A stretch of DNA of 64,000 bases from Arthrobacter sp. ERGS1:01 (GTDB taxonomy: Bacteria; Actinomycetota; Actinomycetes; Actinomycetales; Micrococcaceae). The stretch is from assembly GCF_001281315.1 (NCBI RefSeq), contig NZ_CP012479.1, positions 1,674,001 to 1,738,000 on the forward strand, in the 5' to 3' direction. This document shows positions 38,925-48,526 of the stretch, one piece after another (positions within the stretch are counted from its first letter, which is position 1; every line of letters starts with the position of its first letter). Made by a program: the position numbers and the translations under genes. Under the pieces are notes generated by a model that was given only the letters and a program-made list of their open reading frames with translations, had not been told where the DNA came from and did no database searches.

Positions 38925-39986
38925 ATGGCACATACCTTGCATGGCGAATACAAAGTCCACGGCGGCAAACTCGTGGTGGTCGACCTCGCGGTGACGGACG
39001 GCCGGCTGGCCGAGGTTTCCGTCAGCGGCGACTTCTTCCTGGAACCCGATGAGGCCCTCGATGACATCAACGCGGCTCTGACGGGCCTCTCCAGCGACCT
39101 TCCGGCGGCCGAGCTGGCCGCCGCCATCACGGCCGGCCTGCCCGACGGCGTCGTCCTGTTTGGCTTCTCCGCCCAGGCCGTTGCCGTGGCCGTGCGCCGC
39201 GCCCTGGCGAAAGCCACGAGCTGGCACGACCACGAGTGGGACATCATCGCCCCCACCGTCCTGCCCACCGCCGTCAACGTGGCCCTCGACGAGGTGCTCA
39301 CGGAAGAAGTGGGCGCGGGGCGGCGCAACCCCACGCTGCGTTTTTGGGACTGGGACGAACCCTCCGTGGTGATTGGCAGCTTCCAGTCGGTGCGCAACGA
39401 ACTGGAACCGGCCGGCGTCGAAAAGTACGGCATCAACGTGGTGCGCCGGATCAGCGGCGGCGGGGCCATGTTCATGGAGGCCGGCAACTGCATCACCTAC
39501 TCCCTCTACCTGCCGCAGTCCCTGGTGGACGGGTTGACGTTCGAGGATTCCTACAAGTTCCTGGACAGCTGGGTCATGGCCGCCCTTGAGTCCGTGGGCG
39601 TGCAGGCGTTCTATGTGCCGCTGAACGACATTGCCACGGACCAGGGCAAGATTGGCGGGGCCGCGCAGAAACGGCTCAGCAACGGCGGCATGCTCCACCA
39701 CGTGACCATGAGCTACGACATCGACGCCGACAAGATGGTCCAGGTGCTGCGCATCGGCAAGGAGAAGCTCTCCGACAAGGGCACCCGGTCCGCCAAGAAG
39801 CGCGTGGACCCGCTGCGCCGCCAAACGGGGTTGGGCCGGGGCGAGCTGCTGGCCCACATGATGGCGACGTTCGCGGACCGCTACGACGCCAAGGCCTCGT
39901 TCCTCACGGCGGCGGAGCTGGCCGAGGCGGAGCGCCGCGTGGACGCAAAGTTTGGCACCGACGCCTGGCTCAACAGGATCCCGTAA
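38925..39986 (+). CDS. lplA: Lipoate-protein ligase A family protein
   Basis: Attaches lipoate (or octanoate) to acceptor domains of 2-oxoacid dehydrogenases or the glycine cleavage H protein. The 353-residue protein has an N-terminal accessory domain of about 95 residues (EVSVSGDFFLEPDEALDDI), which resembles the accessory domain usually found at the C-terminus of LplA, followed by the catalytic domain. In the latter, RRISGGGAMF near residue 171 and DQGKIGGAAQKR near residue 236, with the catalytic lysine, are intact. No ribosome binding site is obvious at ATG 38925. Confidence 0.86.
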   Translation: MAHTLHGEYKVHGGKLVVVDLAVTDGRLAEVSVSGDFFLEPDEALDDINAALTGLSSDLPAAELAAAITAGLPDGVVLFGFSAQAVAVAVRRALAKATSWHDHEWDIIAPTVLPTAVNVALDEVLTEEVGAGRRNPTLRFWDWDEPSVVIGSFQSVRNELEPAGVEKYGINVVRRISGGGAMFMEAGNCITYSLYLPQSLVDGLTFEDSYKFLDSWVMAALESVGVQAFYVPLNDIATDQGKIGGAAQKRLSNGGMLHHVTMSYDIDADKMVQVLRIGKEKLSDKGTRSAKKRVDPLRRQTGLGRGELLAHMMATFADRYDAKASFLTAAELAEAERRVDAKFGTDAWLNRIP

Positions 39987-39991
39987 CGGCA

Positions 39992-40023
39992 GGGAGGCGC
40001 CGGAAGCAGGCCCGGCGCCTCCC
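39992..40023. terminator. Bidirectional terminator between lplA and the hydrolase gene
   Basis: A perfect 12-bp stem, GGGAGGCGCCGG (39992-40003) with 40012-40023, and an 8-base loop lie between the two convergent stop codons. Neither side has a strong U-run. Confidence 0.65.
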
Positions 40024-40041
40024 CATTCACGGCACCTATGG

Positions 40042-42516
40042 TTAGGGACGCCCCAGCTCAGCCACAGCCCTGAGGATCCACGTCCGGAACTCCACCGCGA
40101 AATGCTCCAGGTGCTGCCGGATCACGTCCTGCCCGCAGGCGGCCGGCAAGGTTACCGACAGCGTCGCGGTGAAGCCGTTGGCTTCCTCGTCGAAAACGTT
40201 CTCGATCGTGCCCACCAAGGTGCCGTCCGCGAGGAGCATCTGGGATCGGCGGCCGGCCGGCTTCGCGCCGGCGTCGGAAGGCGCCTGTGCCACCACGCTG
40301 TCATCCCACTCGCGCATGAAGAACGAGCAGACATACTCCCCGAGGGTCTCGACGATGTTGACGTTCTGTCCAGGCTGCGCGTGGATCGAGTAGTGCTCCG
40401 GATGCCCGGCCAGCATGACGTCGTTGCGGCCGAAGGCGCGACCGAGCCACCCTGTGAACTGGGCCGCCGTGATGCCGTGCGCACTCAGCCGCGTGGTGCC
40501 GGCAATCTCCTGGCCGCCGGAGCGTTCGACGCCGTTCCGAAGGAAGGCGTCGCCGGCCGCGATCTCCTCGTCCAGGAGCACCAGGAGGCGTTCGCGTCCG
40601 AGTTTTCCCTTGAGTAATCCCAGTGCCCTGCGGGCCGAGAACAGTTCGAAGCCGTCGATGCTTGCATCGGCGTCCTCTCCTTCCAGGCGCACCCAGTGCT
40701 CAGGGGTGGATTCCGCGGGCGCGTTAGTGCCGGTGGTCATGGTGTTCGGTTCGTCCTGCGAGTGGTTCGGCTGCGGCTCGAGGTTGTGGATGGGCAGTTG
40801 CAGGTAGGAGGCGTGCCGTCCGCCGGTGTGGATGATGTGCCTGCCGCTGTTGACTCCCACGTATTCACGGATGCCGGGCATCAGGGTTCCGAGCAGGTTC
40901 CGGGAGCTGACGATGAAACGCAGTTGTTCACCCGGGTGGAACGCGAGACCCATGGGGAGCAAGTCGATTTCGATCTCGACGATCTCGCCCGGAGTGAGCT
41001 TTTCAATCCGGTCAAAGCTGTGCGCGGGAACGTCGTCGCTGGAGAGTGCCCCGTCCAGCTTGCGCGCCGACACGCGGAGCCGCCCGTCGGATCCCTTGTA
41101 CCGCAGGATGCTCGCGCCGTGATCGGTGAGGTCGTGCGCCGTCGCGCTGTGGTTGGGGACGGTGAAAGCCTGCAGCGGGGTGCCGTGGGCGTCGAGCTTT
41201 TGCACCAGGACGAACAGGTCCATGTCGTCGGCGCCGTCGGCCTCGACCCAGAGGCGTGCCTTCGGGTAGCCGACCATCACGGTTTCCTGATCGAAGCGGG
41301 CCAGGAACGAGACCGCGTTCGGGTTGGCGGTCACGGCGTAGCCGGCCTGGGCCGCCCCGGCAGGCGTCTCGGTGGTCAGGGTGCGGGTGCGGGCGTCCAG
41401 GTAGAACTTCGTGGACACCACCTCCTGTGGCGGAAATGCGTCCGCGGCCACTCCGGTCCGGTCGCCGCCCGCGAGGTCCAGGACTGAGTAGCGGACACGT
41501 GGCGTGGCTTCCCAGCCGTTGTCCGCATCCTTCAGGTAGCGGTCAAAGAACATGCGCAGCTCCGCCACATTGGCTTCGTCGTAGTAGTCCGGCCATTCCT
41601 GCCCATTGTGGATCCGCAGCCATTTCTCCTCCGACGCGATCCGGCGCCAGGCCCGGAACGTGCCCGCCGTATGGAGCGTGTTCGAGTAGCTGGCCACGAT
41701 GTATGCCGGGACGGTGATGCGGTCAAAGGCGGGGATCTTGTTTTCCCACAACCCGGTCATCAGGGGGTAGCGCTCGGCCTCGGCAAGGATGTCTTCCTTC
41801 CGGTTCCTGCCGAAGAAGCTGCCGTCCTGCAGTTGCGCGGCAAATCCGGTGTCGGGCATGCCGCCGCGCATCACCAGGTCACGGTAGACGTCGCTCACGC
41901 CCTCCCACGGGTTGATCGCCGCCAGGTGGGGTGGCTGTTCGGCGGCCGTGAACCATTGGGAAACGGCCAGATAGGATGTTCCGCTCATGCCGACCTTGCC
42001 GGTGCACCACGGCTGTTCGGCAAGCCACTCGATCAGGTCGTAGCAGTCAAGACCCTCCTGGCGGTCCCAGAGTACGCTGTCGCCGCCGGAGTCGACGACG
42101 CCGCGGATATCAGGGTTGCAGATCGCGTACCCTTGCGCGCACCAGTAGGCCGGATCCGGGGCCTCGAACTTTTCCAGGCCCGAAACGACGCCGTTGTCCA
42201 GGCCCACAAGACCGAAGACACCCATCACGCTGGCGGAGGTGCCCTGGCCCTTGCCGTACGGGCTCCACGCCACGATGACCGGCACCTGTTCAACTCCGGT
42301 CGGGCGGAACACATCGACGTGGATCCTCACACCGTCCCGCAACCGGACGGCAACATCCTTTTCAAACACCATCCCCACCGGCAGGGGACGGAATTGCGGG
42401 GCTGTCTGGAAGCCCGGCTCCAGGGTTCGGGTGCCCGGATCGAAGCCGGTCAACAGGCCGGTCCGGGCAGCCGGCAACGGATGGGACGGGACAAATATCT
42501 TCTGGTCTTCGCTCAT
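40042..42516 (-). CDS. CocE/NonD-family hydrolase fused to an unknown C-terminal domain
   Basis: An 824-residue protein. Residues 1 to about 590 are a CocE/NonD-type serine hydrolase (X-Pro dipeptidyl-peptidase fold): GxSYxx nucleophile in MSGTSYLAVSQW, and the C-terminal jelly roll ending HIIHTGGRHASYLQLP. These enzymes cleave esters or acyl bonds. The last 232 residues begin MTTGTNAPAES (ATG 40740) and match no family I recognise; they look like a separate protein (see findings). The start is ATG 42516, with AGAGGAGT upstream. Divergent from a TetR gene that probably regulates it. Substrate unknown. Confidence 0.82.
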   Translation of the reverse strand: MSEDQKIFVPSHPLPAARTGLLTGFDPGTRTLEPGFQTAPQFRPLPVGMVFEKDVAVRLRDGVRIHVDVFRPTGVEQVPVIVAWSPYGKGQGTSASVMGVFGLVGLDNGVVSGLEKFEAPDPAYWCAQGYAICNPDIRGVVDSGGDSVLWDRQEGLDCYDLIEWLAEQPWCTGKVGMSGTSYLAVSQWFTAAEQPPHLAAINPWEGVSDVYRDLVMRGGMPDTGFAAQLQDGSFFGRNRKEDILAEAERYPLMTGLWENKIPAFDRITVPAYIVASYSNTLHTAGTFRAWRRIASEEKWLRIHNGQEWPDYYDEANVAELRMFFDRYLKDADNGWEATPRVRYSVLDLAGGDRTGVAADAFPPQEVVSTKFYLDARTRTLTTETPAGAAQAGYAVTANPNAVSFLARFDQETVMVGYPKARLWVEADGADDMDLFVLVQKLDAHGTPLQAFTVPNHSATAHDLTDHGASILRYKGSDGRLRVSARKLDGALSSDDVPAHSFDRIEKLTPGEIVEIEIDLLPMGLAFHPGEQLRFIVSSRNLLGTLMPGIREYVGVNSGRHIIHTGGRHASYLQLPIHNLEPQPNHSQDEPNTMTTGTNAPAESTPEHWVRLEGEDADASIDGFELFSARRALGLLKGKLGRERLLVLLDEEIAAGDAFLRNGVERSGGQEIAGTTRLSAHGITAAQFTGWLGRAFGRNDVMLAGHPEHYSIHAQPGQNVNIVETLGEYVCSFFMREWDDSVVAQAPSDAGAKPAGRRSQMLLADGTLVGTIENVFDEEANGFTATLSVTLPAACGQDVIRQHLEHFAVEFRTWILRAVAELGRP

Positions 42517-42601
42517 GACGGACTCCTCTTGGCTCGTACCCGGGGTCAATACCTCGTTCGAAGCGAGCGTACGCCGCACCAGGGCATTAAATCAACAGGC
42601 G

Positions 42602-42630
42602 TTGAGAAAATGCCCGGCACGGACTAGATT
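42602..42630 (+). promoter_or_regulatory. Promoter of the TetR gene, leaderless
   Basis: TTGAGA (42602-42607), 17 bases, TAGATT (42625-42630), then six bases to the ATG. This is one of the few leaderless candidates here with a good -35 as well. Confidence 0.6.
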
Positions 42631-42636
42631 TGAGGC

Positions 42637-43254
42637 ATGAGGATCAAGGACGACACCGTACACAAGGCGCGCCGAGGGCGGCGGCCGGGACCGTCGAACA
42701 CCCGCCAGGACATACTCGAGGCCGCCCGTACCCGTTTTGCGAACGACGGCTTTGCCGCCACCACGATTCGGCTCGTCGCCGCCGACGCCTCAGTCGACGC
42801 CTCCCAGGTGATGCAGTTCTACCGCTCCAAGGACGAGCTCTTCGCCGCGGTCATGGCCATTCCGCCCGAGGCACTTGCGCAGTTCGACACGGCCTTCGAA
42901 GGGCCCGACGACGACCTGGGGGAGCGGGTGGTTCGAGCCTACCTGAGCGCGTGGGAGGGCACGCACGAGGCATCCGAGCCGCTCATGGCCATGTTGCGCG
43001 GCGCGATCGTCAATGAGAGCGCCGCCGAGCAACTGCGCAGCTTTATCCAGTCCCGACTCCTCGAGGGAACCCGCGAACGCACGGATACGGACGCAGCGCT
43101 GCGGGCGGGCATCGCCTCGGCCATGCTCGTCGGGGTCGTGACAAGCCGGCAGATCATCGGCGTGCCCGTACTTCACACGGCCGAAACCGAGGAATTGGTC
43201 GCCGTGCTTGCCCCGGCCATCCAGCAGGTGCTGGTGCCGCAGAAACAGCCTTGA
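42637..43254 (+). CDS. TetR-family transcriptional regulator
   Basis: DNA-binding repressor of 205 residues. The helix-turn-helix domain covers residues 20-66 (NTRQDILEAARTRFANDGFAATTIRLVAADASVDASQVMQFYRSKDELFAAVM); the rest is the ligand-binding dimer domain. The recognition helix ending in MQFYRSK, where YF is more usual, fits the family. The promoter is leaderless. It probably controls the divergent hydrolase gene 120 bases away; the ligand is unknown. Confidence 0.88.
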   Translation: MRIKDDTVHKARRGRRPGPSNTRQDILEAARTRFANDGFAATTIRLVAADASVDASQVMQFYRSKDELFAAVMAIPPEALAQFDTAFEGPDDDLGERVVRAYLSAWEGTHEASEPLMAMLRGAIVNESAAEQLRSFIQSRLLEGTRERTDTDAALRAGIASAMLVGVVTSRQIIGVPVLHTAETEELVAVLAPAIQQVLVPQKQP

Positions 43255-43278
43255 CCCCGGCCGGAAGCCGGGGTCAAG
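43250..43278. terminator. Hairpin overlapping the end of the TetR gene
   Basis: CTTGACCCCGGC (43250-43261) pairs perfectly with 43267-43278, loop CGGAA. The left arm includes the TetR stop codon. pepN ends 5 bases beyond, so the hairpin serves both convergent genes. Confidence 0.65.
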
Positions 43279-43282
43279 GAAG

Positions 43283-45943
43283 TTAGAGCTGCCCGGCCCC
43301 TGCCGCCTGCGCGCGCAGGGACCGCACCAGGTGGTCGCGCTGCTCCACCACAAGCCGGCGCAGGCCCCTCGCTGCATCGGCATGCCCGGCCAGCCAGGCA
43401 TCAGCCCGCACCACCACCGGGTGGTCCACCGGATCGGCACCGGCTGCGGCGTCCTGGTGGGCGGGGAACAGGCCTCGCACTATGCGTCCGGCAATCTCGA
43501 TGCTGCGTTGCGCCCAGATCGTGTCGATCACGGCGAAGTACGGCTCAACGTAGGCGTCGAGGAGCTCGTGGCCGCCCATCATGAAGCCGTCGATCGTGGC
43601 CGAGAGCAGTTCATTGGTCAGCTCGGTACCGTCCACGGCATCCGCCCAGGCCGTGGCCTTGACGCCGGCCTCCGGGAACGCCGCTCCAGCGGTCAACCTG
43701 CCCACCCGGGTCTGGGCCGTGGTTGCCGCTGCCAGTTCCGCGTCCAGCTCGGCTTCCGTGGCCATGCCGCGCGCGGCCAGTGCCTGCCAGAGTAGCCAGC
43801 GCAGTTCGCTGTCAACGCTCAAGCCGGCAGGCACGTCGACGCCGTCCAGGAGTGCGCGGATCCGTGCGGCGGGAGCGTCGGAGCCCCGGCCCAGGGCCGC
43901 AAACGTCCGGGCCCACACCAGTTGTTCGTCGCTTCCTGGTACCGCGGCGTCAAGATGGCGTTCGACGGCGGCCCGGAGCGCTGCGCCCAGCTCACCGCGG
44001 GCGGCGGGCGGGCAGAAGTCGGAGAGGGCGTGGCGGGCGTTGTCCGCCAGCGACTGGAGCAGGGCGATGTCTGCTTCGCCGGCCGCGTGGTCGCACACGG
44101 CCTGGACATAAAGGTTGGCGGGCAGGACGGCGTCGCGGACGGCGTTCCACAGCGAGGACCAGACCAGGCTGCGCGCCAGGGGATCCTCGATCCTGCCCAG
44201 CGAGGCCAGGGCCGTGGTGAGGGAGACCTCGTCCAGGCGGACCTTGGCGTAGCTGTAGTCACGGTCGTTGACCACGGCCAGCGCCGGGACGGGGAGCCCG
44301 GCAAGTTCGGCCACCACCGTCACGGCCCCTGCCACATCGATCGTGACGGAGTGCGTGCGCACCAGCCGCCCGGCGTCGTCGTGGTTGAACAGGCCCACGG
44401 CCAAACGGTGGGGGCGCAGGGCCGGCTTCCCCGTGACCGGGTCCACGGCCTCCTGGGTGATGGTGAATTCGGCGATGGAGCCGTCCGTGGTGGTGATGGT
44501 CGGGGTGAGCGTGGAGATGCCGGCGGTCTGGAGCCATTGGGCGGCCCAGGCGGCCAGGTCCCGGCCGGAGGCCGTGCTGAGCGGGACCAGGAGGTCGCCG
44601 AGTGAGGTGTTGGAGAATTCGTGGGCGCGGAAGTAGTCGCGGGCGCCGGCCATGAACGCATCCTGGCCCACATACGCCACCAACTGTTTGAGCACCGAGG
44701 CGCCCTTGGCGTAGGTGATGCCGTCAAAGTTCTGCTTGGCGGCCTCAAGGTTGGGAATGTCGGCGACGATCGGGTGCGTGGTGGGCAGCTGGTCCTGCAG
44801 ATAGGCCCAGGTCTTGCGGCGGCTGGCAAAGAGCGTCCAGGACTTCTCGCCCCACGGCGTCGCCTCGGCCACGGCCAGGTGTCCCATGAAGTCGGCAAAG
44901 GACTCCTTGAGCCACAGATCGTCCCACCAGCTCATGGTCACGAGGTCGCCAAACCACATGTGCGCCATCTCGTGCATGATGGTGTTGGCCCGCTGCTGGT
45001 ACTGGGTGTCCGTGGCGCGGGACGCGTAAATGTACGATTCCGTGAATGTCACGAGGCCCGGATTCTCCATGGCGCCCAGGTTGTATTCGGGCACGAACGC
45101 CTGGTCGTACTTGCCAAACGGGTACGGGTAGTCGAAGAGCTCGTTGAAGTACTCCAGGCCGGCCTTGGTGACGGCGAAGATCGGCTCGGTGTCAAAGGCC
45201 TCCGCCAGGGACGCCCGGCAGTACGCCGCCAGCGGGATCTCCAGGACCGTGCCGGCGTGGCTGCTGTCGGCACCGTACGTCATGGTGAAGGAGTCCTCGG
45301 CCTTGAAGTAGGGGCCGGCCAGGATGGTGGTGATGTAGGTGGAGATGGGAAGCGTGGGGGCAAAGTCCCAGCATCCGGTGACGGCCGTGCCACCGACGTC
45401 CGTCGCGACGCCGGCGTAGCCGGTCACGGCCTGGTTTGACGCGACCTCCCACCCGGCGGGAGCGGTGACGTGGAAGGTGAACACGGCCTTCAGGTCGGGC
45501 TGTTCAAAGTTGGCGAACACGCGGCGGGCATCGGCCGGCTCATATTGCGTGTACGTGTACACCCGGCCGTCGGCCGGATCCTGGAACCTGTGCAGGCCTT
45601 CGCCGCTGCGCGAGTACGCGGCCGTCGCCTTGACGGTGACCTCGTTCTCCAACGCAAGGTTGGGCAGGTGGATGCGGGCGTCGTCCACCACGGCCGCCAC
45701 GTCAAGGGCGACGCCGTTGAGCACCACGGATTCCACGCCGAGGCCGATGAAGTCCAGGAACGTCGAGGCTCCGGCGGTTGCGGCACTGAAGGTGATGGTG
45801 CTTTGGGTGGCGAAACCGGGGGCGGACAGCTCGGCGGCATTGCCGACGTCGACGCGGACATCGTAGTGGTGGACAGTGATCACTTGTTTGCGCGCGGCTG
45901 CTTCGGCACGGCTCAGGTTGGAATTTGACACCGTTTCATTCAA
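43283..45943 (-). CDS. pepN: Aminopeptidase N (M1 family)
   Basis: Zinc aminopeptidase that removes N-terminal residues from peptides, 886 residues, a normal length for actinobacterial PepN. The exopeptidase motif GAMEN is at 290-294, zinc ligands HEMAH at 324-328 and Glu347 in LWLKESF, exactly the HExxH-x18-E arrangement. An M1 beta domain precedes, and a long ERAP1-like helical C-terminal domain follows from about residue 530. No signal peptide, so cytoplasmic. Confidence 0.96.
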   Translation of the reverse strand: MNETVSNSNLSRAEAAARKQVITVHHYDVRVDVGNAAELSAPGFATQSTITFSAATAGASTFLDFIGLGVESVVLNGVALDVAAVVDDARIHLPNLALENEVTVKATAAYSRSGEGLHRFQDPADGRVYTYTQYEPADARRVFANFEQPDLKAVFTFHVTAPAGWEVASNQAVTGYAGVATDVGGTAVTGCWDFAPTLPISTYITTILAGPYFKAEDSFTMTYGADSSHAGTVLEIPLAAYCRASLAEAFDTEPIFAVTKAGLEYFNELFDYPYPFGKYDQAFVPEYNLGAMENPGLVTFTESYIYASRATDTQYQQRANTIMHEMAHMWFGDLVTMSWWDDLWLKESFADFMGHLAVAEATPWGEKSWTLFASRRKTWAYLQDQLPTTHPIVADIPNLEAAKQNFDGITYAKGASVLKQLVAYVGQDAFMAGARDYFRAHEFSNTSLGDLLVPLSTASGRDLAAWAAQWLQTAGISTLTPTITTTDGSIAEFTITQEAVDPVTGKPALRPHRLAVGLFNHDDAGRLVRTHSVTIDVAGAVTVVAELAGLPVPALAVVNDRDYSYAKVRLDEVSLTTALASLGRIEDPLARSLVWSSLWNAVRDAVLPANLYVQAVCDHAAGEADIALLQSLADNARHALSDFCPPAARGELGAALRAAVERHLDAAVPGSDEQLVWARTFAALGRGSDAPAARIRALLDGVDVPAGLSVDSELRWLLWQALAARGMATEAELDAELAAATTAQTRVGRLTAGAAFPEAGVKATAWADAVDGTELTNELLSATIDGFMMGGHELLDAYVEPYFAVIDTIWAQRSIEIAGRIVRGLFPAHQDAAAGADPVDHPVVVRADAWLAGHADAARGLRRLVVEQRDHLVRSLRAQAAGAGQL

Positions 45944-46019
45944 TCACGGACGCCCCTTCCGTGCCGCCCGGCCCCGATGCCGGGCCGAGCCGGAGCCCGG
46001 AGCCGATCCGGATGCCGCG

Positions 46020-47093
46020 TTACGCCGACATCAGGTGGACGGCGCCCAGGGCAAGCGCGGCAATGAGCGCCCAGGCGCACAGGGCCATGACGGTGGCGCG
46101 CAGGCCCGTGCGCAGCAGTTCGCGGACCCGCACCGAGGAGCCCAGGCCAAACAGTGCCGCGCCGAGGGCGATGTCCTGTGCCGTGGAGCCGGCTGCGACC
46201 GCGCCGGCAGGCAGCCAGCCGGTGGTGCGCAGCACGATCATGGCGAGGAAGCCGATCACAAAGAGCGGCACGATGGGCGGAAACTTCGTCTTTGCATCCG
46301 TGGCGGCACCGTTTTGGGCGGTGGCGGCCGCGGCGAGCCGGGTGTGGCGGCGCCGTTCGATCCCGCCCACGACCCCCACGATGGGGGCCAGCAGCACCAC
46401 GCGGGTGAGCTTGATGATGATGGCCGCGCTGAGCGCCACGGTGCCGGCGGTCTGTGCCGTCGCCACGACCTGGCCGACGTCGTGCACTCCGGCGCCGACC
46501 CATTGGCCGAACTGCAGGGCCGACAGTCCCAGCGGGTACATGAGCAGGGGGAGCACCCCGATGGCGAGCGTGCCGCACAGGGTGACGAGCGCCGTCGGAA
46601 GTACGGTGTCGCTTTGCTTGGTGCCTTTCACGGCGGCCATGGCGCCGATTGCGGAGGCTCCGCAGATGGAAAAGCCGGTGGCAATCAGCAGGGGAGTGTC
46701 GCCGTCGAGCCTGAACAGCTTGCCGAGGGCATAGGTGCCGGCAAAGCTCAGCAGGACCACGCCGACTACGAGTGCCACCGTGACCCAGCCGAGGGCCGCG
46801 ATGTCACCGAGGCTCAGTTTCAGGCCCAGGAACACGATGCCTACGCGCATCAGGTGCTTGCCGGCGAAGCTCAACCCGGCCCGCAGCGGGCCGTCGCACA
46901 GGGCTGAGGTGCCGGGCAGGTTCACCGCCGCGATGCCCAGCACGACGGCGATGGTCATGGCCGGGAGCACGGGCACCACCTGGTGCACCAGCAGCGCGAT
47001 TCCGGTGGCGGCCAGTGCCGCGGCCAGGCCCGGAACCAGGGGGCGGGTACGGGTGCGCCAGCCGGGCTTGGCGGGCGCTCCGGCCGTTACCAC
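46020..47093 (-). CDS. YeiH/UPF0324 family putative transporter
   Basis: Integral membrane protein of 357 residues with about ten helices in two repeats. Family marks are GLKLSLGDIAALG near residue 94, ICGASAIGAMAAV near residue 147 and GAGVHDVGQVVATA near residue 203. The family is often called putative sulfate exporter, but its substrate is not established. It begins within the last 7 bases of the SDR gene, so the two are coupled. Confidence 0.87.
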   Translation of the reverse strand: MVTAGAPAKPGWRTRTRPLVPGLAAALAATGIALLVHQVVPVLPAMTIAVVLGIAAVNLPGTSALCDGPLRAGLSFAGKHLMRVGIVFLGLKLSLGDIAALGWVTVALVVGVVLLSFAGTYALGKLFRLDGDTPLLIATGFSICGASAIGAMAAVKGTKQSDTVLPTALVTLCGTLAIGVLPLLMYPLGLSALQFGQWVGAGVHDVGQVVATAQTAGTVALSAAIIIKLTRVVLLAPIVGVVGGIERRRHTRLAAAATAQNGAATDAKTKFPPIVPLFVIGFLAMIVLRTTGWLPAGAVAAGSTAQDIALGAALFGLGSSVRVRELLRTGLRATVMALCAWALIAALALGAVHLMSA

Positions 47094-48526
47094 GGGCTCG
47101 GCTTGTAGTCCTTGAGGAACACCCCGTATTGGTCCTCACCGGATTCGCCCATGACGATGGGGTCATAGACACGCGCGGCGCCGTCCACCAGGTCCAGGGG
47201 GGCGTGGAAGCCCTCCTCGGCCAGGCGGATCTTGGTGAAGTGCGGACGCTCGTCGGTGATCCAGCCGGTGTCGACGGCGGTCATGAGGATGCGGTCCTTT
47301 TCCAGCATTTCGGAGGCACTGGTGCGGGTCAGCATGTTCAGGGCCGCCTTGGCCATGTTGGTGTGCGGGTGGCCGGGGCCCTTGTAGGCCCGCGAGAACT
47401 GGCCCTCCATGGCGGAAACGTTCACGATGTACTTCCGGTGCGCGTCCGAGGCGGCCATCGCGGGACGCAGCCGGGACACCAGGAGGAACGGTGCCGTGAC
47501 ATTGCACAGCTGCACTTCCAACATTTCCAGCGGGTCGACCTGCTCCACCACCTGGGTCCAGCTGTTGATGGTGGCGACGTCGGGCACCAGGCCGCCGGCG
47601 TCGATGGCCGTCCCCGCAACAACGCGTTCCAGCGATGCCGAACCCATGGACAGGGCCAGTGCCGCGATTTCGTCGCCCCCCAGCTGCGGGTGCTCGGACA
47701 TTTGGCTGGCCAGCGCGAGCGGGTGCTTGTCGTGGGCGTGGCCAAAGGTGAGCAGTTCCGGCATGGGTGTGTCGGTGGGCAGCGCCTCCAGCTCGGCGTC
47801 CACCAGGGGCTTGTAGGCGTTGCCCGAGCGGCGCACGGTCTGGGCGGCATTGTTGATGATGATGTCCAGCGGGCCGGCTTCGTTCAGGGAATCGGTCAGG
47901 GCGATGACCTGGGCGGGGTCGCGCAGGTCGATGCCCACGATCCTCAGCCGGTGCAGCCAGTCGGCACTGTCCTCCATGGCGGCGAAACGGCGGGCCGCAT
48001 CCTTGGGGAAGCGCGTGGTGATGGTGGTGTGGGCGCCGTCCCGGAGCAGGCGCAGCGCAATGTACATGCCGATCTTGGCACGGCCACCGGTCAGAAGTGC
48101 GCGTTTGCCGCTCAGGTCCGTGCGGGCGTCCCGCTTGGAGTGGTTGAACGCGGCGCATTCGGGGCAGAGCTGGTGGTAGAAGGCGTCGACCTGCGTGTAG
48201 TGCTGCTTGCAGATGTAGCACGGGCGGGAACGCTGCAGCGTTCCCGCCATCTTGCCGGTGGTCGACGTTGTCAACTTATTGCCACGGGTTTCATCATCAA
48301 TGCGGTCCGGGGCCGCCGTGGCGGTTTTAGCAATTACCGCCCGGTCCGCCTCATTAATGGCATCCCTTTTAGATGTTCTACGGTGCCTTTTGACCGCCTT
48401 GAACATTTTTCCCGTAGCACGACGAACTTTTACGTAGTCTTCGTTTTCTTCGTCATAAATATGAATATTTTCCAAAACTTTGATGCAATTTTGGATTTCT
48501 TCCGGAGTCAGGTCAGCTGCAGTCAC
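47087..48526 (-). CDS. SDR oxidoreductase with N-terminal zinc ribbon
   Basis: A 479-residue protein: an N-terminal charged helical region (1-95), a zinc-ribbon (CYICKQHY near residue 103 and CPEC near residue 121), then a short-chain dehydrogenase domain from about residue 137. The cofactor motif TGGRAKIG and NNAAQ are present and the serine is in VNVSAMEG, but the YxxxK position reads TNMAK, with no tyrosine. Reaction unknown. The first 240 bases of the gene are clearly A/T-rich compared with all neighbours. It overlaps glgC by 4 bases and the YeiH gene by 7. Confidence 0.82.
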   Translation of the reverse strand: MTAADLTPEEIQNCIKVLENIHIYDEENEDYVKVRRATGKMFKAVKRHRRTSKRDAINEADRAVIAKTATAAPDRIDDETRGNKLTTSTTGKMAGTLQRSRPCYICKQHYTQVDAFYHQLCPECAAFNHSKRDARTDLSGKRALLTGGRAKIGMYIALRLLRDGAHTTITTRFPKDAARRFAAMEDSADWLHRLRIVGIDLRDPAQVIALTDSLNEAGPLDIIINNAAQTVRRSGNAYKPLVDAELEALPTDTPMPELLTFGHAHDKHPLALASQMSEHPQLGGDEIAALALSMGSASLERVVAGTAIDAGGLVPDVATINSWTQVVEQVDPLEMLEVQLCNVTAPFLLVSRLRPAMAASDAHRKYIVNVSAMEGQFSRAYKGPGHPHTNMAKAALNMLTRTSASEMLEKDRILMTAVDTGWITDERPHFTKIRLAEEGFHAPLDLVDGAARVYDPIVMGESGEDQYGVFLKDYKPSPW

